Assembly (NCBI GenBank): GCA_011087645.1
Contig: JAALLF010000006.1
Coordinates: 62,001-126,000 of the forward strand
DNA from: Alphaproteobacteria bacterium
Lineage (GTDB): Bacteria; Pseudomonadota; Alphaproteobacteria; UBA6615
DNA length: 64,000 bases
Direction: 5' to 3'
Position 1 is the stretch's first letter. Each line of letters opens with the position of its first letter. The position numbers and the translations under genes are program-made. The notes under the pieces are model-generated. The model was not told the DNA's origin and made no database searches. It worked only from the letters and a program-made list of their open reading frames with translations. Positions 38,341 through 47,631 of the stretch are shown piece after piece.

Positions 38341-40188
38341 ATGGAGTTCGCCGACATGGTGCGGAAATACGTTAACTGGGCCGCCGTCGTAGTAAGTCTC
38401 GTTCTCCTGATCGCCTCTGTCGCCTGGCTCTACAAAGAAGCGCAATGGGCGCAGTGGTCGCCCAGCGGCGATGACGTGCAAGCCCAACAATTGGCCGCCT
38501 TCACCTACGGTTCCATCGGACTTGAGGTTCTCCCCTTAAAATATGCGGCCGTCATCGGAACCGTTTCCCGGTCGGCCTACATCATGGGAACCGAAGACGA
38601 CAGGTCGATTTGGGATACCTACGGCTTTTTGCCCAACCCGGCCGCGAATGATGACGCAGACCCGCTCTGTGCCGTTAACGCGGAACAAAAACTGCCCTAC
38701 GGTTTCAACGTCACCAATTATCTGCCCAAGATCGCCCAGAAAACGCCCCTGGAATTTGTCGGCCTGTCCTGCGCCGCCTGTCATTCCGGCACCCTGCACA
38801 CCGAAGCGGGTACGACGACCGAAATCATCAACGGTATGGGCAACCCAGCGCTCGACGTGATCGCCTTCACCGATGTTGTGCGCAGCGCGGTTCTCGATCC
38901 AACGCTGACCACGACGAAAATTATCGAGGCCTATCGGACCAACTGCAAAGATATTGACGGGTTAGGCTTTGTCCCCCGCACATTCGACGAGACGGTCGAC
39001 AGAGTCATGATATGGGCCTGGCTGAGAGCCGCCAGAAACCAAATCAGCGAGGACACGGCCAAGGAAGGCCTGCCCTACCATGGCGCGCAACTGAAGGACG
39101 CTAAGTTCATGCCGGCCGGGCCCAGCCGCACACGGCCCTTCCGCTCCATCATTCGGGTCGCGCTCGAGCTGCCGGGGGAAGAGAATTTTGCCTATTCGAA
39201 GATTCCGGCGGTCTTCGAGCAGCGCGTGGATCTGCGGCCCCGCTCGCAATATGACGGCTCGATTGCCGATCCGGTAACGCGCAGCTTTGTCGCCGCCTAT
39301 GCCTCCGGCACCAGCCTGGTTTCCCTATCGAAACCGGAAATGGAGTTCAACATCCGCAGCGCAGCAGGCTACACCGAAGAACTCGGCATCAGTGTGCCTG
39401 TTGATAAATTCGTCGACCTTTTCCCGAACGAAGCACCCACGTCCGACCAAGTTAAAGATGGTCTCGAGGTTTACAAACTGCACTGCGCCGCTTGCCACGG
39501 TTATCGACCGATAGAGGGCGACAGGCTTTGGGCCGCCAAAGGGGAAAAATTACATCAGGTCTCGCTCCTCAAGCCTGTTGACCGCACGACGCCGATTGGG
39601 ACGGACCCGGAGCGGATCATGTTTCGCTACTCCAATTTACTGGTCCAAGGCCTCACCACGATACTGCCCGGCTGGGACGAGGATCTCGAAAAACAACGGG
39701 AGAGCCTGAAACAGGCAAAGTTGGAAGCGACAGCGCAAGGGCAACTCGCCGAGGCCGATTTATGGGTCGGGCATTTGGAAAGACTGAACCTGTCCGCACG
39801 GCAATTTCGATTGGGTCACCCCCTATACTTCCCGGAGACGGATGTGAGCGACGAAGTTGGCTACATCAACAACCCCATACCGTATGCCTATTTACGGGCG
39901 CCGTACCTGCACAATGGTTCGGTTCCCACCCTGCGCCAACTAATCAATCTGGATGAGCGTCCGCAGAGCTTCTGCCGCGGCGACAATGATTATGACCCGG
40001 CCGCGGTAGGCCTTATCGCCCCGCCCCCCGATAGCAACGGCGTCTGCCCACCGGGTTTGCCTTTTCTTTTCGACACCGGCGCGCGCGGCAATTCCAACCA
40101 GGGCCATAACTACCCGTGGGCCTATCAAGGCGCAGACTGGAACGAGAAGGATCTGACCGACCTCCTCGCCTACCTGAAAACCCTATGA
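38341..40188 (+). CDS. Membrane-anchored di-heme cytochrome c (RoxA/di-heme peroxidase-like)
   Basis: 615 residues. One N-terminal helix (about 13-31) anchors it, with the rest outside the cytoplasm. Two CAACH heme c sites lie at residues 144-148 and 382-386, about 240 apart; the first is in LEFVGLSCAACHSGTLHTE, the second in YKLHCAACHGYRP. Size and spacing fit RoxA-type or di-heme peroxidase-like proteins rather than classic 330-residue CcpA peroxidases. It may oxidise a substrate with O2 or peroxide, but no catalytic residue can be assigned. It begins an operon whose next three genes overlap or nearly touch. Confidence 0.75.
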   Translation: MEFADMVRKYVNWAAVVVSLVLLIASVAWLYKEAQWAQWSPSGDDVQAQQLAAFTYGSIGLEVLPLKYAAVIGTVSRSAYIMGTEDDRSIWDTYGFLPNPAANDDADPLCAVNAEQKLPYGFNVTNYLPKIAQKTPLEFVGLSCAACHSGTLHTEAGTTTEIINGMGNPALDVIAFTDVVRSAVLDPTLTTTKIIEAYRTNCKDIDGLGFVPRTFDETVDRVMIWAWLRAARNQISEDTAKEGLPYHGAQLKDAKFMPAGPSRTRPFRSIIRVALELPGEENFAYSKIPAVFEQRVDLRPRSQYDGSIADPVTRSFVAAYASGTSLVSLSKPEMEFNIRSAAGYTEELGISVPVDKFVDLFPNEAPTSDQVKDGLEVYKLHCAACHGYRPIEGDRLWAAKGEKLHQVSLLKPVDRTTPIGTDPERIMFRYSNLLVQGLTTILPGWDEDLEKQRESLKQAKLEATAQGQLAEADLWVGHLERLNLSARQFRLGHPLYFPETDVSDEVGYINNPIPYAYLRAPYLHNGSVPTLRQLINLDERPQSFCRGDNDYDPAAVGLIAPPPDSNGVCPPGLPFLFDTGARGNSNQGHNYPWAYQGADWNEKDLTDLLAYLKTL

Positions 40189-40802
40189 GCGATACTGCTG
40201 TTTCAACAGATGGAAATGCCGACCCGGCGCACCGGCCGGAACAGATCATCCTCACGCTATTGCTGTTTTCGGGCTCGGCGGCATTCGCCGTTTTCGGAGC
40301 ACTCGCCACCGATAATGTCGATTTCTTCCGCACCCATGCGACGGCCTGGACTTCGGCGCTTCTTGCGACGCCGGCGTTTTATATCTTCGCACGGCACTTC
40401 GCGCGCGCGGGGCTAAACCACTGGTGGCGGCTTTTTTGGACATTCGGCTGGCTGATGATCGTCATCCATTTTTATTTCGGCCTCGGCATTATGCATTTCT
40501 GGGACCCTGTCAGCGTATTTCAGCGCCAGGGTTTCGCCGTGGCAGGACCAATTTTCTTACTGCAAGTCACCTGGCTGATTGACATCGGCCTGGCCTTTAT
40601 CAGACGCGATTGGCGGTTTTCGACGGGCTGGTACAAATGGTGGCAATTGGTCGCCTATCTAATCGCGTTTCTCAATTTCTTCGTTTCCCTGCTTGTTTTT
40701 CAAAACGACATCCAAAGCCTGGTGATCGGCATCCTTATGACACTGGTCGTCGTCGCCGCGCTCGTACAGCGCTGGTCGGATGGAGAACACGCCCATGAAT
40801 AG
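40185..40802 (+). CDS. Multi-pass membrane protein, paralog A
   Basis: 205 residues from an ATG that overlaps the cytochrome stop (ATGA). About five membrane helices. The core GALATDNVDFFRTHATAWTSALL and the second half VIHFYFGLGIMHFWDPVSVFQRQGFAVAGPIF are shared with the next gene (residues in common: AVFGA-A-DNVDF, H-x2-FGxG, VFQ-x-Q, VAG). Function unknown. A His and several aromatics in the membrane (HFYFG) could serve heme or quinone contact, a speculation. It lies between the cytochrome and the ATPase gene. Confidence 0.75.
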   Translation: MSDTAVSTDGNADPAHRPEQIILTLLLFSGSAAFAVFGALATDNVDFFRTHATAWTSALLATPAFYIFARHFARAGLNHWWRLFWTFGWLMIVIHFYFGLGIMHFWDPVSVFQRQGFAVAGPIFLLQVTWLIDIGLAFIRRDWRFSTGWYKWWQLVAYLIAFLNFFVSLLVFQNDIQSLVIGILMTLVVVAALVQRWSDGEHAHE

Positions 40803-41370
40803 CCGTCCGGTCATCGCACAGCCGGTCATAATTTTATTTATATTTGCCCTCGGCACTGCGGCGGCGGTGTTTGGCGCCATTGCGTCCGACAATGTCGATT
40901 TCGCCCGGGCGCGCCTCACCGTTTGGACCTGCCTCGCGCTCGGCGCCTGGGCAACGGCGATTGTTATCGCGCGCGCGCCGCACTTGCAGGACACCTCATG
41001 GGCGCGCTGGTGGATCGCCGGTTTAATCGCTTATCTCGTTCACCTCTGGTTCGGCTTCGGCGTGATATTTGAATGGAGCCTGGGCGCGGTCTTTCAAAGC
41101 CAGACCGCGCTCGTTGCCGGCGCGAATTTCGCCTTGCTGGCGCTGTGGCTTGTAAGCGCCGTCATAGCCGCCGTGAAGCGGGGGCCGCTGTGGCTCCACC
41201 TCGCGACAACCGCCCTCTTCGCCGCCGCCGCGTTAATTTCGACCCTGTCCCTGTGGGACACTCCTGCGTTTTACGGAGGCTTATTGATCGCCGCGTTATG
41301 GCTCGCGGCGCTGTACTACCGTTTCGTGCTGGCGCGCCGAAGCGCGCAGGAGAAACATCAGGAGGCATAG
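40795..41370 (+). CDS. Multi-pass membrane protein, paralog B
   Basis: 191 residues from ATG 40795, with GGAG about 9 nt upstream; an alternative ATG at 40780 adds five residues. It overlaps the stop of paralog A by 8 nt. About five to six membrane helices. It repeats the pattern of paralog A: AVFGAIASDNVDFARARLTVWT, VHLWFGFGVIFEWSLGAVFQSQTALVAGANF. I infer a tandem duplication with divergence, possibly producing a heterodimer. No known family recognised. The next gene starts 3 nt after its stop. Confidence 0.75.
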   Translation: MNSRPVIAQPVIILFIFALGTAAAVFGAIASDNVDFARARLTVWTCLALGAWATAIVIARAPHLQDTSWARWWIAGLIAYLVHLWFGFGVIFEWSLGAVFQSQTALVAGANFALLALWLVSAVIAAVKRGPLWLHLATTALFAAAALISTLSLWDTPAFYGGLLIAALWLAALYYRFVLARRSAQEKHQEA

Positions 41371-41373
41371 GAC

Positions 41374-42588
41374 ATGCTGTCCAAGTGGTTTGGATCCGAC
41401 GTCTACCTGGCCTACACGGCCGCCTATACATGGCAATCGAACCAAACGGCCCACGCCATGATGGGTTTTACGGGAACCACGCTGCTCACCTCAGGGGCGA
41501 TCGCGGTGGACCTCAGTCCGCTTTATGGCTTGTCATTCCTGGTAATTCCCCTGTGGAAGGACTTCACCGATTTGCTGCTCGACCGCGGCCGTGCCCAGAG
41601 CGGCGGCGGGGTGAAGTATTTCCCCGTCAAAATGCGCGAACTTATTTCGGATGCGCTAACCGACAGCTTTTTCTGGTCGTTGGGCACGGTGCTGGCGCTG
41701 GCGATCATATTGCAGGTGCCGGAAGTTCAGGCTCAGTCGGCGGCAAAATGGTTCATCGGTATTTTTGTCATCATGCTGGTCGTGGCACTGGCGTGGCCTC
41801 GCCGATATTACCTCAAGGAAAAGAACGCCTTCGACCGCACCGGTCTACCCTACTATTTCCGGCTACCGAACTTTGACGGCAGCTTTCTCGACGCCGACGA
41901 TGCGCCGATAATCAGTAACTTCATCGACGACCCAGACCGTAAACAGCATCTCATTATTTGCGGCCCCAACGGCTCGCGTAAGACCACGCTCGCCGCCGGC
42001 ATCGGTTCCGGCTTAACCATTACACGGAGCCTGAAAGTCGATCCGCCGGCAGTCCGTTACATTTCCGCAGCGAAGCTTATCGAGGAACTGGCCGTTAGCG
42101 CGAACCCGCAAACACGCCAGGACGAACCGTACTCGGTTTTCAATGCGGACGTGCTCATCATCGACGATCTGCCGCAAATGTCCGCAATCATGCCACAACC
42201 GGGCGGGGCGGGCCCGACGCCAGATTGGGAACAGCTGTTAAAGACGCCAAGTGTTTGGACAGTCTCGAATGAAGCCGATGTGCCCGCTTGGGAGAATTGG
42301 ATCACCAACCATAAACCCGCCGACATGGCGGTGGAGAAAATCGCCCTCGGTTCGATTCAGTCCAATCCGGTGGCACAGCAATATTCCGTTCTCAAACTGC
42401 AATGGCAGGGTCTATTTCCGCTGCTGGGAATCGCGATCCCGCTCGCCCTAGCCGCCGCGGCAATCTGGGGCCTGTACACGTGCACCCCTCCCAAAAGCGC
42501 CTTCATCCGGTTCGCCGGCTTCGGCCTGGCCGCGGCCTTGATTGCCGAGATCGTGTGGACTTTTTTCTTGAAGCGCGAACCGGATTAG
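41374..42588 (+). CDS. Membrane-embedded P-loop ATPase, IstB/DnaC-like core
   Basis: 404 residues. Three hydrophobic segments before the ATPase (about 30-62, 98-116, 122-144) and two after it (about 345-368, 377-399). The soluble core has P-loop GPNGSRKT at 197-204 (Arg replaces the usual Gly before Lys203), a block VRYISAAKLIEELAVSAN, Walker B VLIIDDLP (Asp264-Asp265) and a TVSNEADVPAWENWI block in the sensor-1 position. That order mirrors IstB/DnaC ATPases, which are normally soluble DNA-associated loaders. I know no described family with this core between membrane helices. Last gene of the operon; converges on valS. Confidence 0.72.
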   Translation: MLSKWFGSDVYLAYTAAYTWQSNQTAHAMMGFTGTTLLTSGAIAVDLSPLYGLSFLVIPLWKDFTDLLLDRGRAQSGGGVKYFPVKMRELISDALTDSFFWSLGTVLALAIILQVPEVQAQSAAKWFIGIFVIMLVVALAWPRRYYLKEKNAFDRTGLPYYFRLPNFDGSFLDADDAPIISNFIDDPDRKQHLIICGPNGSRKTTLAAGIGSGLTITRSLKVDPPAVRYISAAKLIEELAVSANPQTRQDEPYSVFNADVLIIDDLPQMSAIMPQPGGAGPTPDWEQLLKTPSVWTVSNEADVPAWENWITNHKPADMAVEKIALGSIQSNPVAQQYSVLKLQWQGLFPLLGIAIPLALAAAAIWGLYTCTPPKSAFIRFAGFGLAAALIAEIVWTFFLKREPD

Positions 42589-42601
42589 ACGACTTCGCTA
42601 G

Positions 42602-45283
42602 CTAACCCGCACTGGACAAGCGTTCGAGGGCGGAGGCCAATTTGGCGCTGGCGTCGGCGGCAGCGGCGCGGCGGTCGTGCTGTTCGGCGACCACTTCCTC
42701 CGGCGCTTTGCTGGTGAAGTTCTTATTCGCCAGTTTCTTGTCGATACCAGAAATATCAGCCGCCAGCTTATCGATTTCCTTCTGCAGCCGGCGACGCTCC
42801 TGATCCAGATCGACAAAGTCGGCCAGGGGTAACGCCAGCGTCGCTTCGTCAAGGACGAGTTGAACCGAACCTTCCGGCACGTCGCCATCAAGGGTCACGT
42901 AGTCGAGCCGGGCCAACCACAGGATTTGCTCGCGATGGGTCGCCAGACGGGCCTTACTGTCCGCGCCGGCGTCGCGCAGAATCGCCGGAATCTTGGCGCC
43001 GCCCGGCACGTTGACCTCGCTGCGCACCGCGCGCACTTCCGAGATCAGCCGCACCACCCAGTCCATTTCCGCCGCAGCGGCGCGATCGACCGGCGCGATG
43101 TCGCCGACCGGCCAGGCGGCGGAGATCAGCATGTCGCCATCGCCAAACTGTTCCCACAGCTCTTCGGTGAGGAACGGCATAATGGGATGCAGCAGGCGCA
43201 GAATGGTGTTCAAGGTCCACGCCGCCGCGGCGCGGGTCTCCTGCTTGGCCGCCTCATCATCGCCCTGTAATACCGGCTTGGCGAATTCCACATACCAATC
43301 GCAGAAGGTGTGCCAGACGAACTGGTAGACGCCGCTCGCCGCCTGATCGAACTTGTAGGCGTCCAGCGCTTCGGTCAGCGCCTGGGCGGTTTCCGCCGCG
43401 CCGCCGACGATCCACTTGTTAAGGGTCAGTTCGCACAACGCCGGGTCGAAACCCTCGTCTGGCAGGCGGCATTCGTTGATCTCGCAGAACCGTGCGGCAT
43501 TCCATAGCTTGGTGCCGAAATTGCGATAGCCCGCCACCCGCTGGGTCGACAGTTTGATGTCGCGGCCCATCGCCGCCATGGCGGTCAGCGTGAAGCGCAG
43601 CGCGTCAGCGCCGTATTCGTCGACCAGTTCCAAGGGGTCCATAACATTGCCCTTGGACTTGGACATTTTCTGGCCCTTTTCGTCGCGCACCAGCGCGTGG
43701 ATATAGACCGTATGGAACGGCACCTCGTCCATGAAGTGCAGGCCCATCATCATCATCCGGGCGACCCAGAAAAAGATGATGTCGAAGCCGGTGACCAGCA
43801 CATCGGTGGGGTAGTAGCGCGCCAGCTCCGGCGTCTCGTCGGGCCAACCCAGGGTCGAGAACGGCCACAGAGCCGATGAGAACCAGGTGTCGAGCACGTC
43901 TTCGTCACGGGTGAGTTCGACGTCTTTGCCGTAGTGGGCCTTCGCCGCCGCCTGAGCGTCTTCCTCGGACAGTTCGACGAATACTTCGCCGTCGGGGCCG
44001 TACCAGGCGGGGATTTGGTGGCCCCACCAAAGCTGGCGCGAAATGCACCAGGGTTGAATATTGCGCAGCCACTCGAAATAGGTCTTCGACCAGTTTTCCG
44101 GCACGAACTTGGTGCGCCCCTGCTCGACCGCCTCGATCGCCGGTTTGGCCAGAGTGCCTGCGTCGACATACCATTGGTCGGTTAGCCAGGGTTCGATAAC
44201 CACGTCGGAACGGTCGCCATAGGGAACCGTGTGGGCGTGCTTCTCGATCTTCTCGAGCAGTCCCAGCGCTTCGATTTCGGCGACCACTTTATCGCGCGCC
44301 GCCGCCCGATCCAGGCCGCGATAGGCCTCCGGTGCGTTGTCGTTGAGGGTCGCGCTCTCATCGAACAGGTTAATTTCTTCCAGACCATGGCGGCGACCGA
44401 CTTCGAAGTCGTTGAAGTCATGCGCCGGGGTGATCTTCACGGCCCCCGAACCCTGCTCTGGGTCGGCATGCTCATCGCCGACGATTTTGATCTTCCGGCC
44501 GACAATCGGCAGCACCGCGTTCTTGCCGATCAGATCTTGATAACGCGGATCGTCGGGGTGCACCGCGACACCGGTATCGCCGAGCATGGTCTCGGGCCGG
44601 GTCGTCGCCACGGTGATATAGCGATCCGGTTGGTCTTCAACCGGATAGCGAAAATACCAAAGATGGCCGTTGACGGGTTTTTGCACGACTTCGAGATCGG
44701 AGATCGCGGTGTGCAGCTTGGGATCCCAATTGACCAGGCGTTGATCTTTGTAGATCAAACCCTTGCGGTGCAGTTCCACAAACACCTTGAGGACCGCGCG
44801 GGACAGGCCCTCGTCCATGGTGAACCGCTCGCGGCTCCAGTCGCATGAGGAGCCCAGTCGCTTGAGCTGGTTGAGGATGGTGCCACCGGATTCTTCCTTC
44901 CACGCCCATACTTTGTCGAGGAAGTCGGCGCGCCCGATGCGTTCCATATTTTCATCGACCAGCGCTGTTCCGCGGTCGAGTTGAACACCCTTTTCGGCAA
45001 GCTGGCGCTCGACCACCATTTGGGTGGCGATGCCGGCATGGTCGGTGCCCGGTTGCCACAGGGCATCGCGCCCCTGCATGCGCCGGAACCGAACGAGCAC
45101 ATCCTGCAACGTATTGTTGAGCGCGTGGCCCATATGAAGGCTGCCGGTGACGTTGGGCGGCGGGATGACGATTGTGTAGGGGTCACCATCGGACTGCTGA
45201 CCAGCCGCGAACGCGCCGCCGTCTTCCCAACGGGCATATTGCTTCGCCTCAATACTGGCGGGCAGGTAGGTTTTGTCCAACAT
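42602..45283 (-). CDS. valS: Valyl-tRNA synthetase
   Basis: 893 residues, class Ia. HIGH motif [20 protein letters not shown] (about 40-59), editing domain (about 190-330), KMSKS motif [26 protein letters not shown], and a C-terminal coiled coil (about 820-893). Charges tRNA-Val and edits threonine. It starts [25 protein letters not shown]. Order pcm-tolC-popZ-valS is a common alphaproteobacterial string. Confidence 0.99.
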   Translation of the reverse strand: MLDKTYLPASIEAKQYARWEDGGAFAAGQQSDGDPYTIVIPPPNVTGSLHMGHALNNTLQDVLVRFRRMQGRDALWQPGTDHAGIATQMVVERQLAEKGVQLDRGTALVDENMERIGRADFLDKVWAWKEESGGTILNQLKRLGSSCDWSRERFTMDEGLSRAVLKVFVELHRKGLIYKDQRLVNWDPKLHTAISDLEVVQKPVNGHLWYFRYPVEDQPDRYITVATTRPETMLGDTGVAVHPDDPRYQDLIGKNAVLPIVGRKIKIVGDEHADPEQGSGAVKITPAHDFNDFEVGRRHGLEEINLFDESATLNDNAPEAYRGLDRAAARDKVVAEIEALGLLEKIEKHAHTVPYGDRSDVVIEPWLTDQWYVDAGTLAKPAIEAVEQGRTKFVPENWSKTYFEWLRNIQPWCISRQLWWGHQIPAWYGPDGEVFVELSEEDAQAAAKAHYGKDVELTRDEDVLDTWFSSALWPFSTLGWPDETPELARYYPTDVLVTGFDIIFFWVARMMMMGLHFMDEVPFHTVYIHALVRDEKGQKMSKSKGNVMDPLELVDEYGADALRFTLTAMAAMGRDIKLSTQRVAGYRNFGTKLWNAARFCEINECRLPDEGFDPALCELTLNKWIVGGAAETAQALTEALDAYKFDQAASGVYQFVWHTFCDWYVEFAKPVLQGDDEAAKQETRAAAAWTLNTILRLLHPIMPFLTEELWEQFGDGDMLISAAWPVGDIAPVDRAAAAEMDWVVRLISEVRAVRSEVNVPGGAKIPAILRDAGADSKARLATHREQILWLARLDYVTLDGDVPEGSVQLVLDEATLALPLADFVDLDQERRRLQKEIDKLAADISGIDKKLANKNFTSKAPEEVVAEQHDRRAAAADASAKLASALERLSSAG

Positions 45284-45405
45284 CGCGATTCACATGCAAA
45301 GGGTTTCAAACGCGCTGTTTAGCGAATCCTGTAATCGCCCGCCAGGGAAAATCGCAACGAATTGTCAGGAGAGCGCCCGCAATAGCTGGCTAACGGAACG
45401 TTCGG

Positions 45406-46041
45406 CTACTTCGATTTCGCGATTACGCGTTCGATTTCCTCGCGCACAATACGCTCTACCGTATCCGGCAGATTGGCGTCGAGCCACTCTTTCATGAGCG
45501 GGCGCAAGAGTTCCTTGGTCAATTCCTCAAGGGTTTTATTGCCATCGCCGACCGACGCATCGGCACCGATCGCGGAAACCAGTCCGGCAATCGAAGCCGC
45601 GCTTTGCTCTTCGGCCTCGAACGACAAGAGCGCATCGTCTTCTTCGACTTCAGGTTCTGGCTCGGGTTCGGGTTCCGGCTCTGGTTCTGGCTCAGGCTCT
45701 GGTTCTGGCTCAGGTTCCGGCTCTACCTCTTCGAGAACCAGCTCATTGTCGTCGTCATCGTCTGCTTCTTCTTCGGCCTCGTCTTCTTCGACCATATCGG
45801 TCAGCACGAGCACACCATCATCCTCGTCTTCGGCTTCGGCTTCAGTTTCCTCGACGGGCTCTGCTTCCGCAGGCTCTTCTTCAGCGACCGCTTCCACCGG
45901 TTCCGGCTCCTCCGCAGGCTCTTCTTCCGTTTCTACGGATTCTTCCTCACCCTCCTCACCATCTTCGGAAATGATGCGGCGGATGGAGGCTAGAATCTCC
46001 TCCATCGACGGTTCTTGCTGGTCGGTGTCTGTATCGCTCAT
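45406..46041 (-). CDS. popZ: PopZ-type pole-organizing protein (DUF2497)
   Basis: 211 residues from ATG 46041. The N-terminus EPSMEEILASIRRIISEDGE and the C-terminus LEELTKELLRPLMKEWLDANLPDTVERIVREEIERVIAKSK match the PopZ hub and oligomerisation helices. Between them is a Glu/Pro-rich spacer (about 25-145) with a run of about nine EP dipeptides, expected to be disordered and condensate-forming. PopZ tethers chromosome origins and polar proteins in alphaproteobacteria. The spacer is longer than in Caulobacter (177 residues total). The start at 46095 lacks support. Confidence 0.93.
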   Translation of the reverse strand: MSDTDTDQQEPSMEEILASIRRIISEDGEEGEEESVETEEEPAEEPEPVEAVAEEEPAEAEPVEETEAEAEDEDDGVLVLTDMVEEDEAEEEADDDDDNELVLEEVEPEPEPEPEPEPEPEPEPEPEPEPEVEEDDALLSFEAEEQSAASIAGLVSAIGADASVGDGNKTLEELTKELLRPLMKEWLDANLPDTVERIVREEIERVIAKSK

Positions 46042-46154
46042 GGCGGAAAATATGGACAGAAAATGGTTAACGGAATTTAAACTAGGCGACGGCAATTGCC
46101 ATGACCAGAAGAATTTATCGCCTCAGGTCATTTTTGCCGGCCGCGTATCGGGGG

Positions 46155-47537
46155 CTATTCGTCTTTAATGTCGGAACCGAATAGTTTGTCTCTAACAGCG
46201 CCAAAGTTGCTTGTGGGATCGTATAGGTCGACCGCCAAACCCAAATCCTGCGCTGTTAGTTTGCCAACCGCGGACAGCAGCGCATAGCCACTCACGATCA
46301 AATCGCGCCGGGCGCTTACCAGATTAACCCGCGCATCGAGTAATTCCTGCTCCGCATCCAATACATCAAGGACAGTGCGCGAACCGACTTGGGCTTCTTG
46401 CTGAACGCCTTCGAACGCGACCTCTTGGGCCCGCACTTCAGACTCGAAAGATGTGATGCGGGCTTGGGCCGCGCGGAAATCCTCCCACGTATCGCTGGCA
46501 TTCTGTTCGGCCTCGCGTTTTTCCAACGCCAATTCGGAAAGGCGTTGGCTCGCCGTCTGTTTCGCCTCGCGGATGCGTGAATAGACCGCGCCCGACTGGT
46601 ACAAGGGAACTGACAAGCGCGCCGTAAGCGCCCCTTCCGTGTCCTTAACATCCGAGCCAACAATATCTTTGTCCCGGTCAACCGTGGCGTCGAGGGTCAA
46701 TGTCGGCAGCAGTTCGCCTCTGCGAAGCTCAATATCGGAGCGCGCCGCGCGCTCATTAAAATCAGCAAAAACCACGTCGGGGTTGTTATCTGCCGCTGCC
46801 GCCAGGGCATCGGCCTCGGATGCCGGCAAGTTCGGCGGTAAGTCAGGCTGTTGAAGATCAACCGGATCGCGGCCAATCGCCTTGCGGTAGGCGGCCCGTG
46901 ATGTTTCCAAATTGGCTTCAGCGGTGATGCGGTCGGCAACAGCGCGGGCAAGACGGCTTTCCGCCTGCGCCACATCGGTGCGCGTGAGCTCACCAACTTC
47001 GAAACGATCGCGCGTTGCTTGAAGCTGCTGTTCGATGACGCCGACATTGTTGGTGCGCAGTTCCAAGACCGCCGTATCGCGCAGCACTGTTACGTACCCC
47101 ACCACACCTTCGAGCAGGACGCTTTGTTCGGTGCCGATCAGATTACTACGCGCCGCCGCCACCCGGTTCTCGGCGCGCTCGGTCTCAGCCTGAGTCCGAA
47201 ACCCGCGAAATAGATTTTGCGTAATGGCCAGACCGACGCTTTGCGGCTGATCGGTCCGATCGGTGCTAACACCCGATGACAGTTCGCGGTCGAGCTTGCG
47301 CACCCCGTAGCGGCCGCTCAAGGTGACCTGGGGCCGCCAATTCGACAGGGCTTGGGGAACTTGCTCATCAACGGCGCGCACCCGCGAACGCTCGGCAACC
47401 AAGTCGGGATTGGTTCCATACGCTTCGGCGAGGGCTTCGGATAAGGTCTCGGCCTGCGCCGACCATGACGAAACGCCCATAAAACCAACGATAACGGCCA
47501 TGCTTATGGCCGCCATTTTGCTGTTACGCGCTACCAT
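46155..47537 (-). CDS. tolC: TolC-family outer membrane efflux protein
   Basis: 460 residues with a signal peptide (about 1-29, ending SAQA-ET). The outer membrane factor repeat is visible: ETLSEALAEAYGTNPDLVAERSRVRAVDEQVPQALSNWRPQVTLSG, and the second-half repeat SEADALAAAADNNPDVVFADFNERAARSDIELRRGELLPTLTLDATV. It forms the trimeric export channel of type I secretion and drug efflux. It follows the PIMT-like gene by 94 nt and precedes popZ. Confidence 0.95.
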   Translation of the reverse strand: MVARNSKMAAISMAVIVGFMGVSSWSAQAETLSEALAEAYGTNPDLVAERSRVRAVDEQVPQALSNWRPQVTLSGRYGVRKLDRELSSGVSTDRTDQPQSVGLAITQNLFRGFRTQAETERAENRVAAARSNLIGTEQSVLLEGVVGYVTVLRDTAVLELRTNNVGVIEQQLQATRDRFEVGELTRTDVAQAESRLARAVADRITAEANLETSRAAYRKAIGRDPVDLQQPDLPPNLPASEADALAAAADNNPDVVFADFNERAARSDIELRRGELLPTLTLDATVDRDKDIVGSDVKDTEGALTARLSVPLYQSGAVYSRIREAKQTASQRLSELALEKREAEQNASDTWEDFRAAQARITSFESEVRAQEVAFEGVQQEAQVGSRTVLDVLDAEQELLDARVNLVSARRDLIVSGYALLSAVGKLTAQDLGLAVDLYDPTSNFGAVRDKLFGSDIKDE

Positions 47538-47631
47538 TTCGCGAACTCGCCTCTTTCAATATTCACCAGCAAGCGCACCGTGCTACAGCCAGCCTGTAAT
47601 TGCAAATATCAATTATCACTAATTAAACGGG

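Noticed and set aside
45473..46168. 231-residue Ser/Gly-rich plus-strand frame
   Set aside because: It is the mirror of the popZ Glu/Pro tract; the Ser/Gly repeat is an antisense artefact.
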